Origin: Andalucia godoyi
Lineage: Eukaryota > Discoba > Jakobea > Jakobida > Andaluciidae
NCBI GenBank assembly: GCA_009859145.1
Contig: VRVR01000011.1
Coordinates: 136,097-200,096 of the forward strand
DNA length: 64,000 bases
Direction of reading: 5' to 3'
The notes under the pieces are model-generated. The model was not told the DNA's origin. It saw nothing but the letters and a program-made list of their open reading frames with translations, and searched no databases. Both the position numbers and the translations under genes were made by a program. Shown here one piece after another: positions 28,732 through 42,100 of the stretch; the stretch's first letter is position 1, and each line of letters opens with the position of its first letter.

Positions 28732-30069
28732 TCAGGACTGGTACACCCGCAGTGAGTTATCAGAAAGTCCGCAAAGAACATTGCCGGTTGCAGGACACAC
28801 ACCGGATGAGACGAACGCAGGGGCGACATCCTGGAAATCCTGAGATGACAATGCAGAGCCAATCACGCTGACAATCGCATATTCATCGAGCGAGAACGCG
28901 GAGAGTCCATACTCAGTCGAAGCAGTGCCCAGGATAACCATGTTTCGAAACGGATCGTAGCTTATTTGCGGAGCACGGACATGTGCATTATTAAATTTCA
29001 AGGAAATGTCGGCTGCTGAACAAGACCGTTCTCTCATCAGAAGCACGGATTGGACACGCCCATTCGAACAAAAAACAGTCCGTGTCAATCCTCCGTTCGC
29101 ATGGGAAAAGATCAGATCGGAGCCATCATTCGAAACGCGAACCACTGACTCCACAGGCTGTTCTTGAAGATACTGGTTCTGAACTGTACGCACAACCTTG
29201 GATTGAAAACGCAGATCCCACACAGTATGGAGACCGTTCGTTCGGAGAGTCAGCAGTTGGTATTCTGAAATCGGTATCACATCCAAAATGGCAGACGATG
29301 AAGAGGAAGAAGGCACATCTCCGAAAGCCTTTCTTTCGGAGGGCCCATGTCTTCCCGCGCCCAAAAATACGCTCTTTTGAAACCGAAGGTCAAAAAGACG
29401 CACTTTTCCATCCCGGCCGCCTGCAGCCAACGCGTTCATGACCGGAAGAAACGACACGGAAAAGTGCCCACCGCCTGTTGTCGACGTGTACGTATGCACA
29501 GTCTTGCCACCGGAGCCCGCATCAATCAGCAGCACATCACGAGATGTCCCAAATCCAACTGCGAGGTACTTTGAAGAGCTGTCGGACCATGCAACCGACT
29601 CAATCCGGTCATGCGCGGAAAAGTTTGCGATCCACAGTGGCGATTCCAAGGCCGTTTTCAAAAGTGTTAGTTTTCCATCCGTCGACGCAACAGCAGCAAT
29701 TCGACAGTGTGATTGCGAAGGATGGAAGGCAATCCGAGAAATGTAAGGTTGAGTTCGAGCAGCTGCAATGGAAACGGGAGTAGGAGCACCACCACGAGTA
29801 TGCTGGCCAGGATAATCTGCTGTTAGCCGGACTTTGCGAATCAGTTTTGCGTTCCGAAACGAAAATATGTTCCGACGGCCACCAGACGGATCTCGGACAG
29901 CGCAACTCGAGCGAAATGCACGGAAACGCTCGACAATGTTGATCCCAAAGCGACGGGTTGCAGAATCCGCACTGAGATCACTCGATGAAAAAAAGAACCT
30001 TTCTGCCTCTGCCGGAGCACTTGGTGTCCGTTCCACGTCGACTGGTTTAAAAAACTGAAGTATAGACAT
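28732..30069 (-). CDS. WD40-repeat protein
   Basis: Start at ATG 30069 (MSILQFFKPVDVERTP); the same frame is open to 30315 but that part is Phe-rich and partly intron-like. The 445-residue product has beta-propeller features: YISRIAFHPSQSHCRIAAVA, ASTDGKLTLLKT, DRIESVAWSDSSSKYLAVGF, AAGGRDGKVRLFDLRF and a terminal GLSDNSLRVYQS. The N-terminal 110 residues are basic and unstructured. Two DLRF strings (VRLFDLRFQ, TVWDLRFQ) resemble the DxR-box type of DCAF substrate receptors of CUL4 ligases such as DCAF4, but I cannot assign the family. Divergent from the long coiled-coil gene. Confidence 0.7.
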   Translation of the reverse strand: MSILQFFKPVDVERTPSAPAEAERFFFSSSDLSADSATRRFGINIVERFRAFRSSCAVRDPSGGRRNIFSFRNAKLIRKVRLTADYPGQHTRGGAPTPVSIAAARTQPYISRIAFHPSQSHCRIAAVASTDGKLTLLKTALESPLWIANFSAHDRIESVAWSDSSSKYLAVGFGTSRDVLLIDAGSGGKTVHTYTSTTGGGHFSVSFLPVMNALAAGGRDGKVRLFDLRFQKSVFLGAGRHGPSERKAFGDVPSSSSSSAILDVIPISEYQLLTLRTNGLHTVWDLRFQSKVVRTVQNQYLQEQPVESVVRVSNDGSDLIFSHANGGLTRTVFCSNGRVQSVLLMRERSCSAADISLKFNNAHVRAPQISYDPFRNMVILGTASTEYGLSAFSLDEYAIVSVIGSALSSQDFQDVAPAFVSSGVCPATGNVLCGLSDNSLRVYQS

Positions 30070-30439
30070 CCATCTGCCAATGCTTCCGAAACCGTCAAAA
30101 AACAGAAACACGCACACACAAAAAAAAAACCACATCAGCGGGAAAGCTGGAGAAAGAATTCCATTGAAGACACGATAAACAGCTGGCGGGAAAAAGGAAA
30201 TGGAAAAGGAAAAGGAAAAAAAGAAAGGACTTGTAAACCTACAACAGTTTTGCTTGGAAGCTGAAAACCCGTTTCCAAGCAGCATCAGGGATCGGGGAAA
30301 CTGGAGAGAGCACATTCAACTCACTTTTCAAACTTATTACAAACCTGTTACAAACCTACTGACTTACTGGTTTACTTAGCTGGGGGCTGGATCAACATAG
30401 TCTCCTTCTTGTTTTTGTAAATACGCTCGGCAGAAAAGC
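30070..30439. promoter_or_regulatory. Divergent upstream region of WD40 and coiled-coil genes
   Basis: 370 bp. The minus strand carries a pyrimidine-rich run (30115-30230) that could hold a leader intron of the WD40 gene. Three CTTACTG/CTACTG-like repeats lie at 30338-30375. Nothing else is clear. Confidence 0.4.
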
Positions 30440-32620
30440 ATGGATATGAATTTTGAAGGGCTTCTTCCGTCGGAGCCGTCCGCTGACTATGATCCAGCTG
30501 ACTCGGTACAGGCACCAAGCCAGCTGCAACCGGCAAATGAGCGCTCTGTGCATCCGTTTTCTTTTGATTTCCACCAGAATAAGACCATGGATGCGCGGTC
30601 AAATGACGAGTATGTGAAACTCCGCCAGGCATTCGAACGGGAACAGAAAATCAACCAGGACCAGTTTGAGCAGATGTGCAAAATGACGCAGCAGCTCAAC
30701 GCAATGCACCAACAGATGTCGCAGGATCAAACCAAATCGATACGCCAAAAGAACGAAATGACAGAAATGCAAAGGAAAAGCAGGATACTGTCTAAAATTG
30801 TGGCGTCCGAAGAGATGCTCGCCGAAAAGATACACCTCAAGCAAGAGGAAAGCAATTCGAAGATCAGAGAACTGTACGCTCGGAATTCTGAGCTCAGAGG
30901 GCAAATCGTTGTTCTGTCAAGACAAATGAAGGAAGTCGATACCGAAAAGGAAAGGAAGGCGAAGCACATGGAAGTTATGTCCAAAGACCTGCAGGCCGTG
31001 CAATCGGAAAAAGAAGAACTGCAGCTTCGGCTGCACGAATGGTCTAGAAAATGGACAGCAAGAGAAGAAAACATGAAAAAAGTGGCGGTGCTTGTCCAGA
31101 CATTACAATCCAAACTGGATATGATGACACAAAATCAGCTCGTTCTCGCAAAGCAAGTCAACGAGCTCAGAGAGTGGATTTCGCAAGCCAAGAATCCGTA
31201 CGAGCTTGACAAGGAACTCATCGATGAAACGGAAAAGCGAAAGTGGAATGAAACAACTGTGAAGCAGCTGCAACAAGACGTGGATAGACTGCGAGCTGCG
31301 CTGGAGATTGCACACACCACAATCGGAGACAACAAGAAGGTGATCTATGATCTGCAGCACGAGACAGAACGAAAATCGGAAGTCATCGCGTCTCTGGAGG
31401 CTCTGCCAAGTCGTAGTGTCGCTGGTGGAGAAATCAGGTCTCCTTCGAAACTGGCCAGGACCTCCTCCGGGAGAGACGGAAAGTATCTCAATCCTGATCA
31501 AAAGAAGAGTGAATCGATTGGAAGAGAATCGGGGGACAGGAGTGAAAATGACGTTTTTGACAAGGTTAAAGACCACGAGGACGGGGACGAGGACGGGGAC
31601 GAGGACGGGGACGAGGACGAGGATGAGGATGAGCGAGAGGTAGTGGTGCTCACTTTGGGCAAGGAGCTATTTGATGCACAGAAGAGACTGGAAACACTGG
31701 AGAGGCAGCACAGAGACAAAGTCGACGATGCTAAAATCTTGTCCAGGAAGCTGGACGCCGCAGACTCTTTGAAGGAGAAGTACGAATTCGAAAGAAATCA
31801 AGCCGTGGAGGAGGTGAAGAGTCTCAAAGCACTCTACGAGAAAACAGCGCGTTCTGAAGAGGCCTATTTTCGCAAAATTCAAGAGCTGGAGGAGAAGCTA
31901 AGGAAGGTCAAGCAGCTGCCAAAGGAGAACAAAGAACTTGAAGGACAAAGAGAAAAGGTTATGAAGGAGAATCGATCTCTGATCAACGTGAATGAAAAGC
32001 TGTCTAACGCTGCAAGGCGGGAACAAGCGAGAGCACAGGATCTTGCCAGTCATCTGGAGAATGCAAAAAGGCACATCGAGGATCTCGAAGGAGAGTGTGC
32101 CGTTCTCCGGAAAGCATCTTTGGATGCCGGTTCGCGAAATGAGCAACTTTCAGCTGATTTCAGGGCGCACGTTCGATCTGCGGACAAGAAAGAGGAGGAG
32201 TTGGTCCAGAGGTCTTCCTCTCTGCAGAAAGAACTGGAAGTGGTTCGGGATGTGAACAGAAAGCTATCCTCTCAAGCTGACCTTTTAGTTGCCGAAAAAA
32301 TCAACTTGCAAGATGCTCTTGATGCCGAACGAGCCGCACGGTTGGAAGCAGAGCTGAAGGGATATGTGAATCCTGAAGTGGAGGACGACAGTCCAGGAAA
32401 TGCACAGCAGGTCAAGGATTTGCGAGACAGAATGCGGCGTCTCGAAGAACTGCTGGAAACAGAAAGACGGAAATCCGAGGACCAGTCTGCTGAAATCGCG
32501 CAACTCCGTCGGCAGGCCGGTTTGTTTCAGACGCGACTGTCCGCTTTACAAGAGGAAAAGAGAGCATCGGAAGAAGAGTTATTCAACATTAAGGCGGCTG
32601 CATCTGGCAAAGAATCATAA
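30440..32620 (+). CDS. Long coiled-coil protein
   Basis: 726 residues, almost all predicted alpha-helical coiled coil from residue 60 on (for example QKINQDQFEQMCKMTQQL, EELQLRLHEWSRKWTAREEN, LEDLEGECAVLRKASLDA-type heptads). A short acidic N-terminus (MDMNFEGLLPSEPSADYDP) and a charged break near 330-395 interrupt it. The break includes an acidic stretch (EDGDEDGDEDGDEDED) encoded by a 12 bp minisatellite. No motor, kinase or membrane segment. It resembles centrosomal, golgin or ciliary scaffold proteins in general form only, and the family is not recognised. The start is the first ATG after a stop-rich leader. Confidence 0.75.
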   Translation: MDMNFEGLLPSEPSADYDPADSVQAPSQLQPANERSVHPFSFDFHQNKTMDARSNDEYVKLRQAFEREQKINQDQFEQMCKMTQQLNAMHQQMSQDQTKSIRQKNEMTEMQRKSRILSKIVASEEMLAEKIHLKQEESNSKIRELYARNSELRGQIVVLSRQMKEVDTEKERKAKHMEVMSKDLQAVQSEKEELQLRLHEWSRKWTAREENMKKVAVLVQTLQSKLDMMTQNQLVLAKQVNELREWISQAKNPYELDKELIDETEKRKWNETTVKQLQQDVDRLRAALEIAHTTIGDNKKVIYDLQHETERKSEVIASLEALPSRSVAGGEIRSPSKLARTSSGRDGKYLNPDQKKSESIGRESGDRSENDVFDKVKDHEDGDEDGDEDGDEDEDEDEREVVVLTLGKELFDAQKRLETLERQHRDKVDDAKILSRKLDAADSLKEKYEFERNQAVEEVKSLKALYEKTARSEEAYFRKIQELEEKLRKVKQLPKENKELEGQREKVMKENRSLINVNEKLSNAARREQARAQDLASHLENAKRHIEDLEGECAVLRKASLDAGSRNEQLSADFRAHVRSADKKEEELVQRSSSLQKELEVVRDVNRKLSSQADLLVAEKINLQDALDAERAARLEAELKGYVNPEVEDDSPGNAQQVKDLRDRMRRLEELLETERRKSEDQSAEIAQLRRQAGLFQTRLSALQEEKRASEEELFNIKAAASGKES
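31577..31632 (+). repeat. 12-bp coding minisatellite
   Basis: Repeats of GACGAGGACGGG/GAGGACGGGGAC units followed by GAGGAT units inside the coiled-coil gene, encoding an acidic run of Glu, Asp and Gly. The repeat is in-frame, so unit number can vary without a frameshift. Confidence 0.75.
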
Positions 32621-33166
32621 CTGCATTCTTCTGAGTGCCGGGTTTTTTATTTTAAATACTAAATAAACAAATAACTTGCAAACTTCTTTTCTTCACCACC
32701 TGTCGCCCGCCCCGTCCCCGCCCCCGCCACTACCCCAATGCAATCATGATGCTTTATCCGTCCGTTCGACCTCCCGCCTGGAAAGTGAAAGAACAAGGAA
32801 CAAAAACACGCGTGGTGGAGACACGCCTCGAATAGTATGCTTCTACGGCGACTCAAGCATCCCACTTGAACACGTGGCCGTCAGATCAGAACTCGGGGCA
32901 GAAGTGATGCTTGATTCTAGAACAGACTTTCCTTTGCAGTGTTGTGCGCACCATATTCGATCCTACCAATCTCACACTCGCCAATTTTTCCATTTTTTCT
33001 TTTCTTTCGACTTTTCCTGTTGTTACTTGAACTTGCTTGCTCAACAAAAATAATAATATTATTATTAATAACAACAAAGAACAAAGAACAAAAAACGAAA
33101 AACACACATCTTACCTTCCCAAGTTTCTCTCGCATCCTTCAACTTTGTGCACTATTCTAGGAAAAT
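32621..33166. promoter_or_regulatory. Intergenic region upstream of HUWE1-like gene
   Basis: 546 bp between two genes on the same strand. It includes C-rich DNA (32700-32735), a palindromic AATAATAATATTATTATT at 33049-33066, and an (ACAAAG/AACAAA)n tract to 33100. No gene recognised. Confidence 0.45.
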
Positions 33167-36100
33167 ATGGTGCGCATCAAAACACGCTTGAATGTTTCGA
33201 ACCCTGCTACTGAATTGCAGAAAGCCATTTCGCGGCTTGCGACTTGCAAGTCGAAGCAGGACTGGATCGCTGCGTGGAGCGATACCTCTGTGCTCCTTCA
33301 CGTGAAGTATAGCACGAGATCTCGACATGACTTGCTGTATTGGGTGCCTGTATTAAACGCACTTGATGCGTCTCTTGCGGACGCAGATCCGGAAGATGAG
33401 GAGTTCGTTGCTGTGCTTTTGCGCATTTTCCGCTACTTGCTTGTGAATGCTTCTCATTCCCACTATTTCTCGTCGTATGATACGTTGAGAAAGCTGTTGT
33501 TTTCGCCGAGCCTTCCTGTGCTGAACATGGCGCTGGATCTGCTACTTGTTCTTATTCGTCCGCCTTTTCGTGTTAAGGACCAAGAGTTTGCTCGCTTCAG
33601 TCCTCTTATCGCGGTTCTATCATATTCCCTTCCCAAGGATCCCATCGAGAAATATAGAGTCGGATCTATTGCGTTTTCGTCTTCCGAGGTTGTGCAAGTT
33701 CAGTCGTATGCGCAATTGGAGTCGTGGTTTTCTACAATTGGGGCCAAGGAGGCTGGGGAAGACCGGGAAGAATTCAAATTTGCTGTCTGGATTCGCATTC
33801 TTCAGATTAGATGCGAGACAATCTCTTCTGATCGGTTGCATGACTATTGGAGCCAAATTCGTTTTCGCGCTTGTTCCATCCTGTCCTTTGATCGCAGCAA
33901 CCTCACTTCGGTAATTACCGTGTTCCATTTTCATCCGAATTTGTTAGATGAAATTTGCGATATCCTACTGTCCCCGTCGGCTCTTTTTACTGTCAAGACT
34001 GCTGCCGTCGAGTGCCTCTCCGGTTTGTTCATCGATATGGATCGGTCGGAAGTGGAAAGCGCATTGCAGCAGACACAACTCGGCGAGTTTTCTGGAGTGT
34101 TCCCGACATTTCTGCGAAACAAGGCGTATTTGGTTGTGGACAATCTTCCTTTTTTGGAATCTCTCCTGGAATGTTTCATCCTCCTTTCTCAGTCTAGCAC
34201 AGGCCTGAAAGCTCTGCAATCTTCAAAGCTGATCGATTTCTATGCCAATTATTTCTTGTCCTTGTCGGGAGACGACATCATATCTTTTGCAAAGATTTGT
34301 TCCCCAGTACTCGATCTCCTGGAAACGTTTCTGAGTCCGGGGCTTAATATTCCTTTCCCCTTCATTGATCTTGAACTGAAGTTTCTTCACACATGCGTTG
34401 AGTGGCTGAAGTTACGCCACTTTGATCAGCAGTCTCAGTTCAGCGATGTATCCTTTGCGTGTATGCAGTCGTGTTTAATACCGGCTCTAACAGCTGTTTG
34501 TGTCGCGCTGCAGAGTTCGCAAGGAAATTCTTTTCGCGCAGCGGTCATTGCATCGCATTTCGTTGCTGATTTGGATTTTCTGCTTTCAAATTTCACGGCC
34601 TTCGATGGAATTGTCGTTTCGTTTGTTGTGAGTGCACTTTCAGCCTTTCTGCAACAATCTCCTACATCCATCCCAAATCTCCTTCCGACTGGAATTTTAC
34701 AAAGGGTCTTTGATATCTTTTCTCTTCCGGCCGACCAGCTGCTGATGGAAACCGTAGTGGTGTCCATGCGTTTTGTGAGCTCTGTGTGTCTGATGGAGGA
34801 AGGCCGGGCTCTTTTCCGGCAAAACGGGCAGCTGTCTGCTTTGTCCAAGTTCTTTACGGATCCATCATATTCTCTCATCGCAAGTGGGAAGTGCGCTGTG
34901 ACTCTTGGAATACATATCGAAGAGTTTATTCGCCACAATCCGGAATTTGTGATGGATGCAGCAGGTCAGTTGCATGGGATTTTGATGTCGTTGGTTTCCC
35001 TTATCACGGACGTCTGCGGTCCCAAGACAGCGGCAGCAGATCTGGAGACGGTGAAACTGATGGCGTACAATGTTGTTCGCGTTCTTGACCCGGTATTCTC
35101 CTCTCGAACTTCAATTACTCTGACTCTCGTTGAAAAGGGCTCGCTGTCCGCGATTGCAAATTTGCTGACGAACGAAACGGTGCTGACCGTTTTCGGAGAC
35201 ACCTTGAGCCAACTTGTCAAGCTTTTTGCTGGCCCTGTGGGGACTCGCACAGCCTCGTCGGTCTCCATCTTGAACGAGCTCTGTAAATCCGTTTTGTCCT
35301 CTCCGCATCCCACAAATGTCAAGCTACTCATTGTCGAAAAGTGTCTTTCCATTCTGCTGATCGCTGTACAGGATGCGCGCTCGCATGATCCGCAACTGCT
35401 GGAGTCCATTTACCGCGTCCTTCCTTTGCTAAAAGTTCCTGTTTCTGTGTTTACACCGAATGCGAAGCCCGTTGTCGATCGCGAAGTGTTCAGGTTTTTC
35501 CGAACAGTGCGCTCGTTTGTTTTGCATGTTGTGGGCAGAACGTCTCGCCTCGCGGACAGTGAGTCTCTTCGGTTTGTGCAGCCAACTTGCTTGCTTTTTG
35601 CAGATCTAGATCCATCTTGCATTAAGCTCGCATCATCGTTATTCGATGAGAGCGGCAGGTTCCCGAAGCTTGAGGTGTTGTTTGACGCGTTTTTCTCTGC
35701 GTTGAACGCGCGTCTTTCAGTGCAGACCGAGGCGACACATCGGAAGGAAATTGCGGCAGCAATACTCCCGTTTGTGGAGAAGGCATTTCGTTATCGTGCT
35801 GTTGCGTCATCCGCAGTGTTGGTTTCAAACAAGGAATTTTTAGGGAAGTGGCGAAATTACTGTGCACGGTTGGTGTTGATATTCAGAGATCATCAGCTGT
35901 GGGACGCATCGCTATGTGCAGTTTTGTCAGAAATTGCATTTACATTCGGAAAGCAGTGGGATTCGCTGGTGTCACCGTCGACGGACGCCGAACCGACGTC
36001 CATTTCAGCGCCAGATGCGCCAGCGATTCCTCGACGGTCACAAACCGAGCGTCGCGCAGCCAGGAGTGCGCAACGCGAAGGACAGGTACAGTCGTTTGTG

Positions 36101-39100
36101 CAGCAATTGACTGGGATGGGTTTCACGGAAGTGCAAGCGCGCAATGGTCTCCGCAATGTCGAATACGGAGATGTTGTGGAAGCCATGGAGTGGATTCTTT
36201 CACATCCGTATCAATCTTTGGAGGAATCTTCCGAATCAACCCGTCCAGAAAGTGCGCTGGAAGCCAGCGCGATTTCAGAAACATCCGCAAATTTGTCTGC
36301 GGACGTTGTGGTCCCAGAGGGCGCTTCTGCGCTGCCATTGGTTGTGGATACACAAGGGACAGCGACAGGTTCTTCTGCCCCCTTTGTTGACGAACTTGTG
36401 CAAACGTTGAATGCTACGATAATGTCCGTGTTGACGCGAGAAGACTCCGTTCACGAGTCGCGGACCGCATGTCTCTTGCACCTTGCAAACTTCGTTTCGG
36501 GAGCAATGAATAAGGAGAGCTTGCGATCCTCAATTGACGTGGCCTCGTTTTACAGGAACATTCAGTTTTGTTCCGTGCTTGCTAACAAGTCTGCTGTATT
36601 CAGAGCGACGCTTGGTGAAGAGTTTTTCAGTGCCATGCATCACAGTTTCGTGAATATGCTGACTCAAGCAAAGTATTCTGATGACCTTGCCCACGATGTT
36701 GCTTCAATTCTTCTGCTCCTCCGCTGGGATCCGTCGGGAGCTCATCAATTAGCCGTTTTTGCGAAGACTGCGTTTTCGGTGTTTTGTTCGTCGATGATCG
36801 TTGTCTATGCATTCCTCCAAAGTGCTGTGCATGTCTGCCGACAGAGCTTTTCTGACGCAAATCTTATTGGAGAGGCGATCAGCCTGGATGCTATCTTTTC
36901 AGTCCCCCAGATCGCAAAATTTGACCGGTTCCCAGTTCTATTAAGCGCATTGCTTCGATTGACATCCGAAGATGAGGTAACTCTGCAGCAATCCATGGAA
37001 TTTGAAATTCGACGAATTGTCACCGCCTCCAAAGCAAAGGTGTTTGCGGACCTGGCCACGTTTTCTTCGCTTGCATCCCGTTCTTCCGTGATTTTTGAGA
37101 AGGCTCTTCTGCGGACGTGCATTGCGGTCGAAGGAGGAATCCGACTGAAGACTCGAGATGAAGTAGAAGGTCCATATTCAAATCTTTCATGTAGTAGACG
37201 GTTGAGAGTTGTCGTCGAAAGGTTGATTTCCTTCCTCGTGGATTCAGTGGCTGCTCAAAACAGCACTGTGGTCTTGCAGCCGGAGGAGGTATGTGTGTTG
37301 TTGTCGGATTTCGTTGCAGCTTATCCTGTTGCAGGCCCTTTGGTTGTGTCTGACGAACGAATATTTTCGACATTATTTTCTCTCAATTTGACGGATCGTC
37401 ACGTTGGCAATCTGTTGGTTCTGCTTTGCGGTCGCACTCCCAGCGTTACACTTTCCCATCTGTTGCTTTTCCTGAAGAGTGCGACAGACGTTGATTCGAT
37501 TTCCAAAGTCTTATCATTTCTTGTAACATTGATCAATCCGAAGCGGTCTTCCAGTTTCCGGTCCAAGGATTTGCTGTATTTGATGATTTTCCTCGGTTTT
37601 CCATCGGTGCTGATTTCGCTGCCGCAAAAATGCAATTTTTCGGTGCCAATTGTGAACACGTTGACTCGATGCTTATCTGTGCTGACCAAACCAGAGAATG
37701 TTCAAGTATCTCTTGTTAAGAACCGTGAAAAGTACGAGGCGTTGCTTGTTCAGGGAAGGAGGAGGGAGAAGGTGCATTTCTCGAATGAGGAGGGCGAATT
37801 TTCTTTTGTGCACGAGCCCGGCGAGGATTCCGATTTTTCGGCCATCAATGACAGAAGACTGGACAGCCCGGTGGAAGCAGGGTCTGCAGAAGAAGACTCC
37901 GGCAACGACGAGGAGGGCGAGGATACAGACGGGAACGGTGGAGTAGAAGAAATTACAATTCTTGACCAGGACGGAAACCCTATAGACATCTTGGACGAAT
38001 CCAGTGATGATGATTCGAACACTGATTCGAACGATTCTGTTTCCGATGGAGAGAATTCCGACGAGGATCTTGATGGAGATGGAGAAGGAATGGACACGAG
38101 TCAGGATATCATTCTGCAAGAAGTCGACCGCGGAGCCCATTTCCCGGGAGACGACATTGGAATTCAGTCAGATGATGATCTCAATGGAGATGACGACGAC
38201 GACGATGATGATGATGACGACGACGATGACGAAGAAGAAGATGGAGATCGAAACAGAAATGAGCATGGCTCTGCGGATGTCGATAACATGGACCGTGCCA
38301 TGGAGGACGTTCTTGCAGATCTGGGTGAGAATGGGGATCCTACGCAAAGTGGCGATGCTGCGTATGTTTCGGAGGGTGCATATGATGACGTGCATATGGA
38401 GTTCGTCCTTGAAGACGACGATTTGTTTGACTTCGCGATTGAAAGTCCTGCGGACATTTTAGATTTGTGGGATAGCGAAATCGGTTTCCAGCGCCGTCGA
38501 TCGCAGCCCGATCAAGAGTTTGCGCCTGCCATCAACGTTGCAGAACAGGAGATTGGGTTTCCACGGTCTTATGATCCTGCGTTAGCGTCTATTTTGCTTG
38601 ATGAGGATGTTGATCCAACGCCAGTGAGAGTCGATGTGATTGGAAACAGCGACATCCGAAGATCGCAATCAATGGATGTTGATGACATTTTGGAGCCACC
38701 CACTCCTGCTGTTGCGGCTGGTGCTTCCGCGTCCACGATAGAGGCTGATGGAAATTCTGCGCTGCCCTATGAGCGATCTGCCGTTGTGCATCCTTTCCTT
38801 ACTCGATTGTCGGCAGTAGAGAATGAACGCGCACGCCGCGCTTCGCAACCTCAAAGTGGCCGTGCTGCTCCGGCAATATTTTTCGAAGACGTCCTCTTGG
38901 ATCTACACAGCCGTCGTCCGATTGCGGGTCGAAGCAATCGACCTCACACGCACGTGGATGCGTCTTCTGTTCGCTGGTCGTATGGTTTGGAGGACGATGC
39001 AGAAACCTCTTCCTCTCCAGACGTTATGCCCTTGCTGGAGCGAGTCTTTTCGCAGATGTCTCATGAGCATCCACACCCACCTTCTCAGCCCCAACCGTCT

Positions 39101-42100
39101 ACCGAACTTCCTCCTGCCGTCATTTCCTCGGCCTCCACAGGTTCTGTTGCTGCCGCCAGTGCTGTGCCGGATGCTTTCACAGGCGTCGCCGCGGCTGCGG
39201 AAGTGATTGCGCCGGATGTGAGCAATTCGCAGCCTGTCAATCCAGCTACATCAAGTGTTGCAGACGAGCAAAGTGAATTGCAGAGCTTGAGGACACAAGC
39301 AGTGTCTCTGGGGATTGACCAGGATTTTGTAGATGCGCTTCCGCTCGAGCTTTTGCGAGATGTTGTTATGGAGAGGAATCGCGATCGCGATCGCGCTGCA
39401 GCTGCAGCAGCCACGGCAGCTCCAGTGGCGTCTTCAGTCGCTGAATCCTCTGCCGCTGCGTTGAATGTGTCGGATGTTTCTGCAAGAGCGGCGGACGACG
39501 GTTCCCATGTTCATAACGAGATTCAGTCGCAACGAGAGGCAGTAATTTCTGGAGACATTGATGCAGAATTTCTTGCAGCTCTTCCACCCGAACTGCAGGC
39601 GGAGGTTTTAGAACAACAGCGTTTGTTGCAACAACGTGCAGCCGAGCCCAGTTCTCCTCCAGCACGAGGGCCTGAAGATATGGACACCGCGTCGTTTATT
39701 GTTTCTCTGCCTCCAGAATTGCGAGAAGATATTTTGCTCACCACGGATCCTGCAGTTATCCTCCAGTTACCGCCACATATCCAAGCTGAAGCTCGCGCAC
39801 TGCGAGAGCGTGGTGCTCGAAGTCTTCACTCGGGGCATGGTCTTCCTCGTGTTGTCGCCTCTCATGCGGGCTCTTTCAGCATTGTTAGGGACGGCAACAA
39901 CGACGACGACGATGACGACGACGACGACGATGATGATGACGATGATAACGACGACAACGATGAGGTCGAAGACGATGATCGACATCTCGCACCCTTCCAA
40001 ATTGATGATATTGGAATGGAAGAGGATGAAGATGATACGCTGGTCAGTCCTGCAGGGGGTTCACGTCGACATGGCAGGACGCTTGCGGATAAGAAATCTG
40101 CGGCATCAAACTCGTCCGCTGCTGCTTCTCCCGAGTTCGCGTCTCTGCTCACAAAACTGTTGGCAGACGCGGATGTGATCGCCTGCTTGCAGTTGGAGCG
40201 GATTCCGAGTGATTCCGACTCCACGAAGTTTTGCCTCGGAGATGTGGCGGATTCCTTCTTGTCAAAGCCTGATATTTACTCTCTTGTCCGCATCTTGTTC
40301 ATTGCAGATCCTTTGCAATCCCAAGACCTTGAAGTTATTTTCGTGAACCTCATGACAATTCCCGAGACATCGGCGCTCATCGTTTCTGCCTTGATCTCTG
40401 TGATATCTCCGTCGTTTTCGGAAGGACCGCTGCTAATCCAGAGCAATGATCGCCATCTATTGGATCTTAAGCCATTTGTGGCTGCATTCGACAAAGGAGA
40501 TGTGTCTGTAGCTGTTCGTCGCGCAACCGCAGTTTTGTTCAGTGCTCTGCAGTCCAAGTCGCTGAACGTTCCGTCATTTTTGCTACGATCGGCCCATCCC
40601 ATTTCGGATGGTGATTTTCGCGAATTTCTGAGATTGATTGCAGACGGCTGTTTCTCTGGCCCCCAGTTGGTGGATGATCCCCGTGCGCACAATCTGTCAT
40701 TCAACGGATTCGTTCTCCCTCTTACGTACTTGTTTGACGTGATTCGCGATATTCCGCACGAGTCTTTGATCAATTGTGTCAAGCTGGTTTCTTCTTGCAT
40801 CCGATTTATCGAAAAGAAGTCGTCGGCGTTATTGAAAACCTTTCTGCGGGGCTTGGAGTTGCACAAAGGAGTTGCGGATGAAGTCGTGAAGGACAGGCTG
40901 GCTACCACGCTTCGACACGCGTTGTTGTTTTCAGTGTCGCAGAGCATCCGCAAGGAATCCGTACGTGCTTTGGTGGATCTTCTTTGTACACATCGGAATT
41001 CGGAAGCGCTGATGGGCGTCTCAAGACCTATCTTGCGGTGCATTGGAAGTTCTCCGGTATTGTGCCGGTTATTGTGTGAATGCGTTTGCGGGTTTGTGGA
41101 CCGATATGCGTCACAGATCGTGGCCGACACGTCCAACATTTCTGCAATTCGAGCCTTGCTGCGCGTCCTCAAGCTGTCGTCCTTGCTTCCGACGTCTTTG
41201 ATGCCTTTGCTGGAGGGGTCGGTGATTCTCAACGATCTCTGGAAGCGTATGGAGGACATTCCAGATCCTGCTTCGCGAGATGCATTAGTGGAAGCATATC
41301 TGACGCTTTGCACGATGGACGTGAAGCTACCCATGGCACCTCCCGAGTTCATTACGTCTGCAACACATCCGGTTGCAGGGGCGTCCCCCGAGTGGCATCG
41401 CCAAATGCACGCTTTCCTCGAAAAACATCGCCAAGCCGTGAATGATATTGTTTCTCGCAATCCCTCATTGTTGTCAAAGAAACCATTTGGAGTTTTGCTG
41501 AGCTTTCCCCGACAGCTTGATTTTGAGAACAAAGCCAATTGGTTCCGTGCGCAACTACGAAGGGCACTCAGACATTCCCCAGTGGATTCAGTTCGCATTA
41601 CTGTGCGTCGTCAGCACATTTTCGAAGATTCATTCTTTTCTTTACGTATCAAGACTCCTGAGGAGCTGCGCGGGCCTCTGACAGTGCGCTTTGACGGTGA
41701 GCAGGGCATCGACGCCGGTGGTGTGAGTCGTGAATGGTTCCTCGTTTTATCGCGAGAGATGTTCAATCCTAATTATGCTTTGTTCTGCGAATCGCACGAA
41801 TCTGCGACATTCCAGCCGAATCCGGCGTCGTACGTCAATCCGGATCACCTTGAGTATCTGCGGTTTGTCGGTAGGGTCGTTGGCCTTGCCATATTGAATG
41901 GCCATTTGTTGGACGCTTACTTTACACGGTCGTTCTTCAAGCACATGCTGGGAATACCGGTAACATATCACGATATTGCTTCGATTGATCCCGATTTTTA
42001 TAATTCGTTGAAGTGGACACTGGAAAACGATATTACGGGCGTCTTGGACTTGACGTTCACAAACGAAGTTGAAGAGTTTGGTGCGAAGAAGGTGACGGAG

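Noticed and set aside
32676-33053. 125-codon frame upstream of HUWE1
   Set aside because: Pro-rich and Phe-rich ends from simple sequence; no domain.
40276-41598. 440-codon open frame antisense to the HUWE1-like gene
   Set aside because: It mirrors a conserved coding region on the other strand, has Ser/Arg-rich composition typical of antisense shadow frames, and shows no domain.
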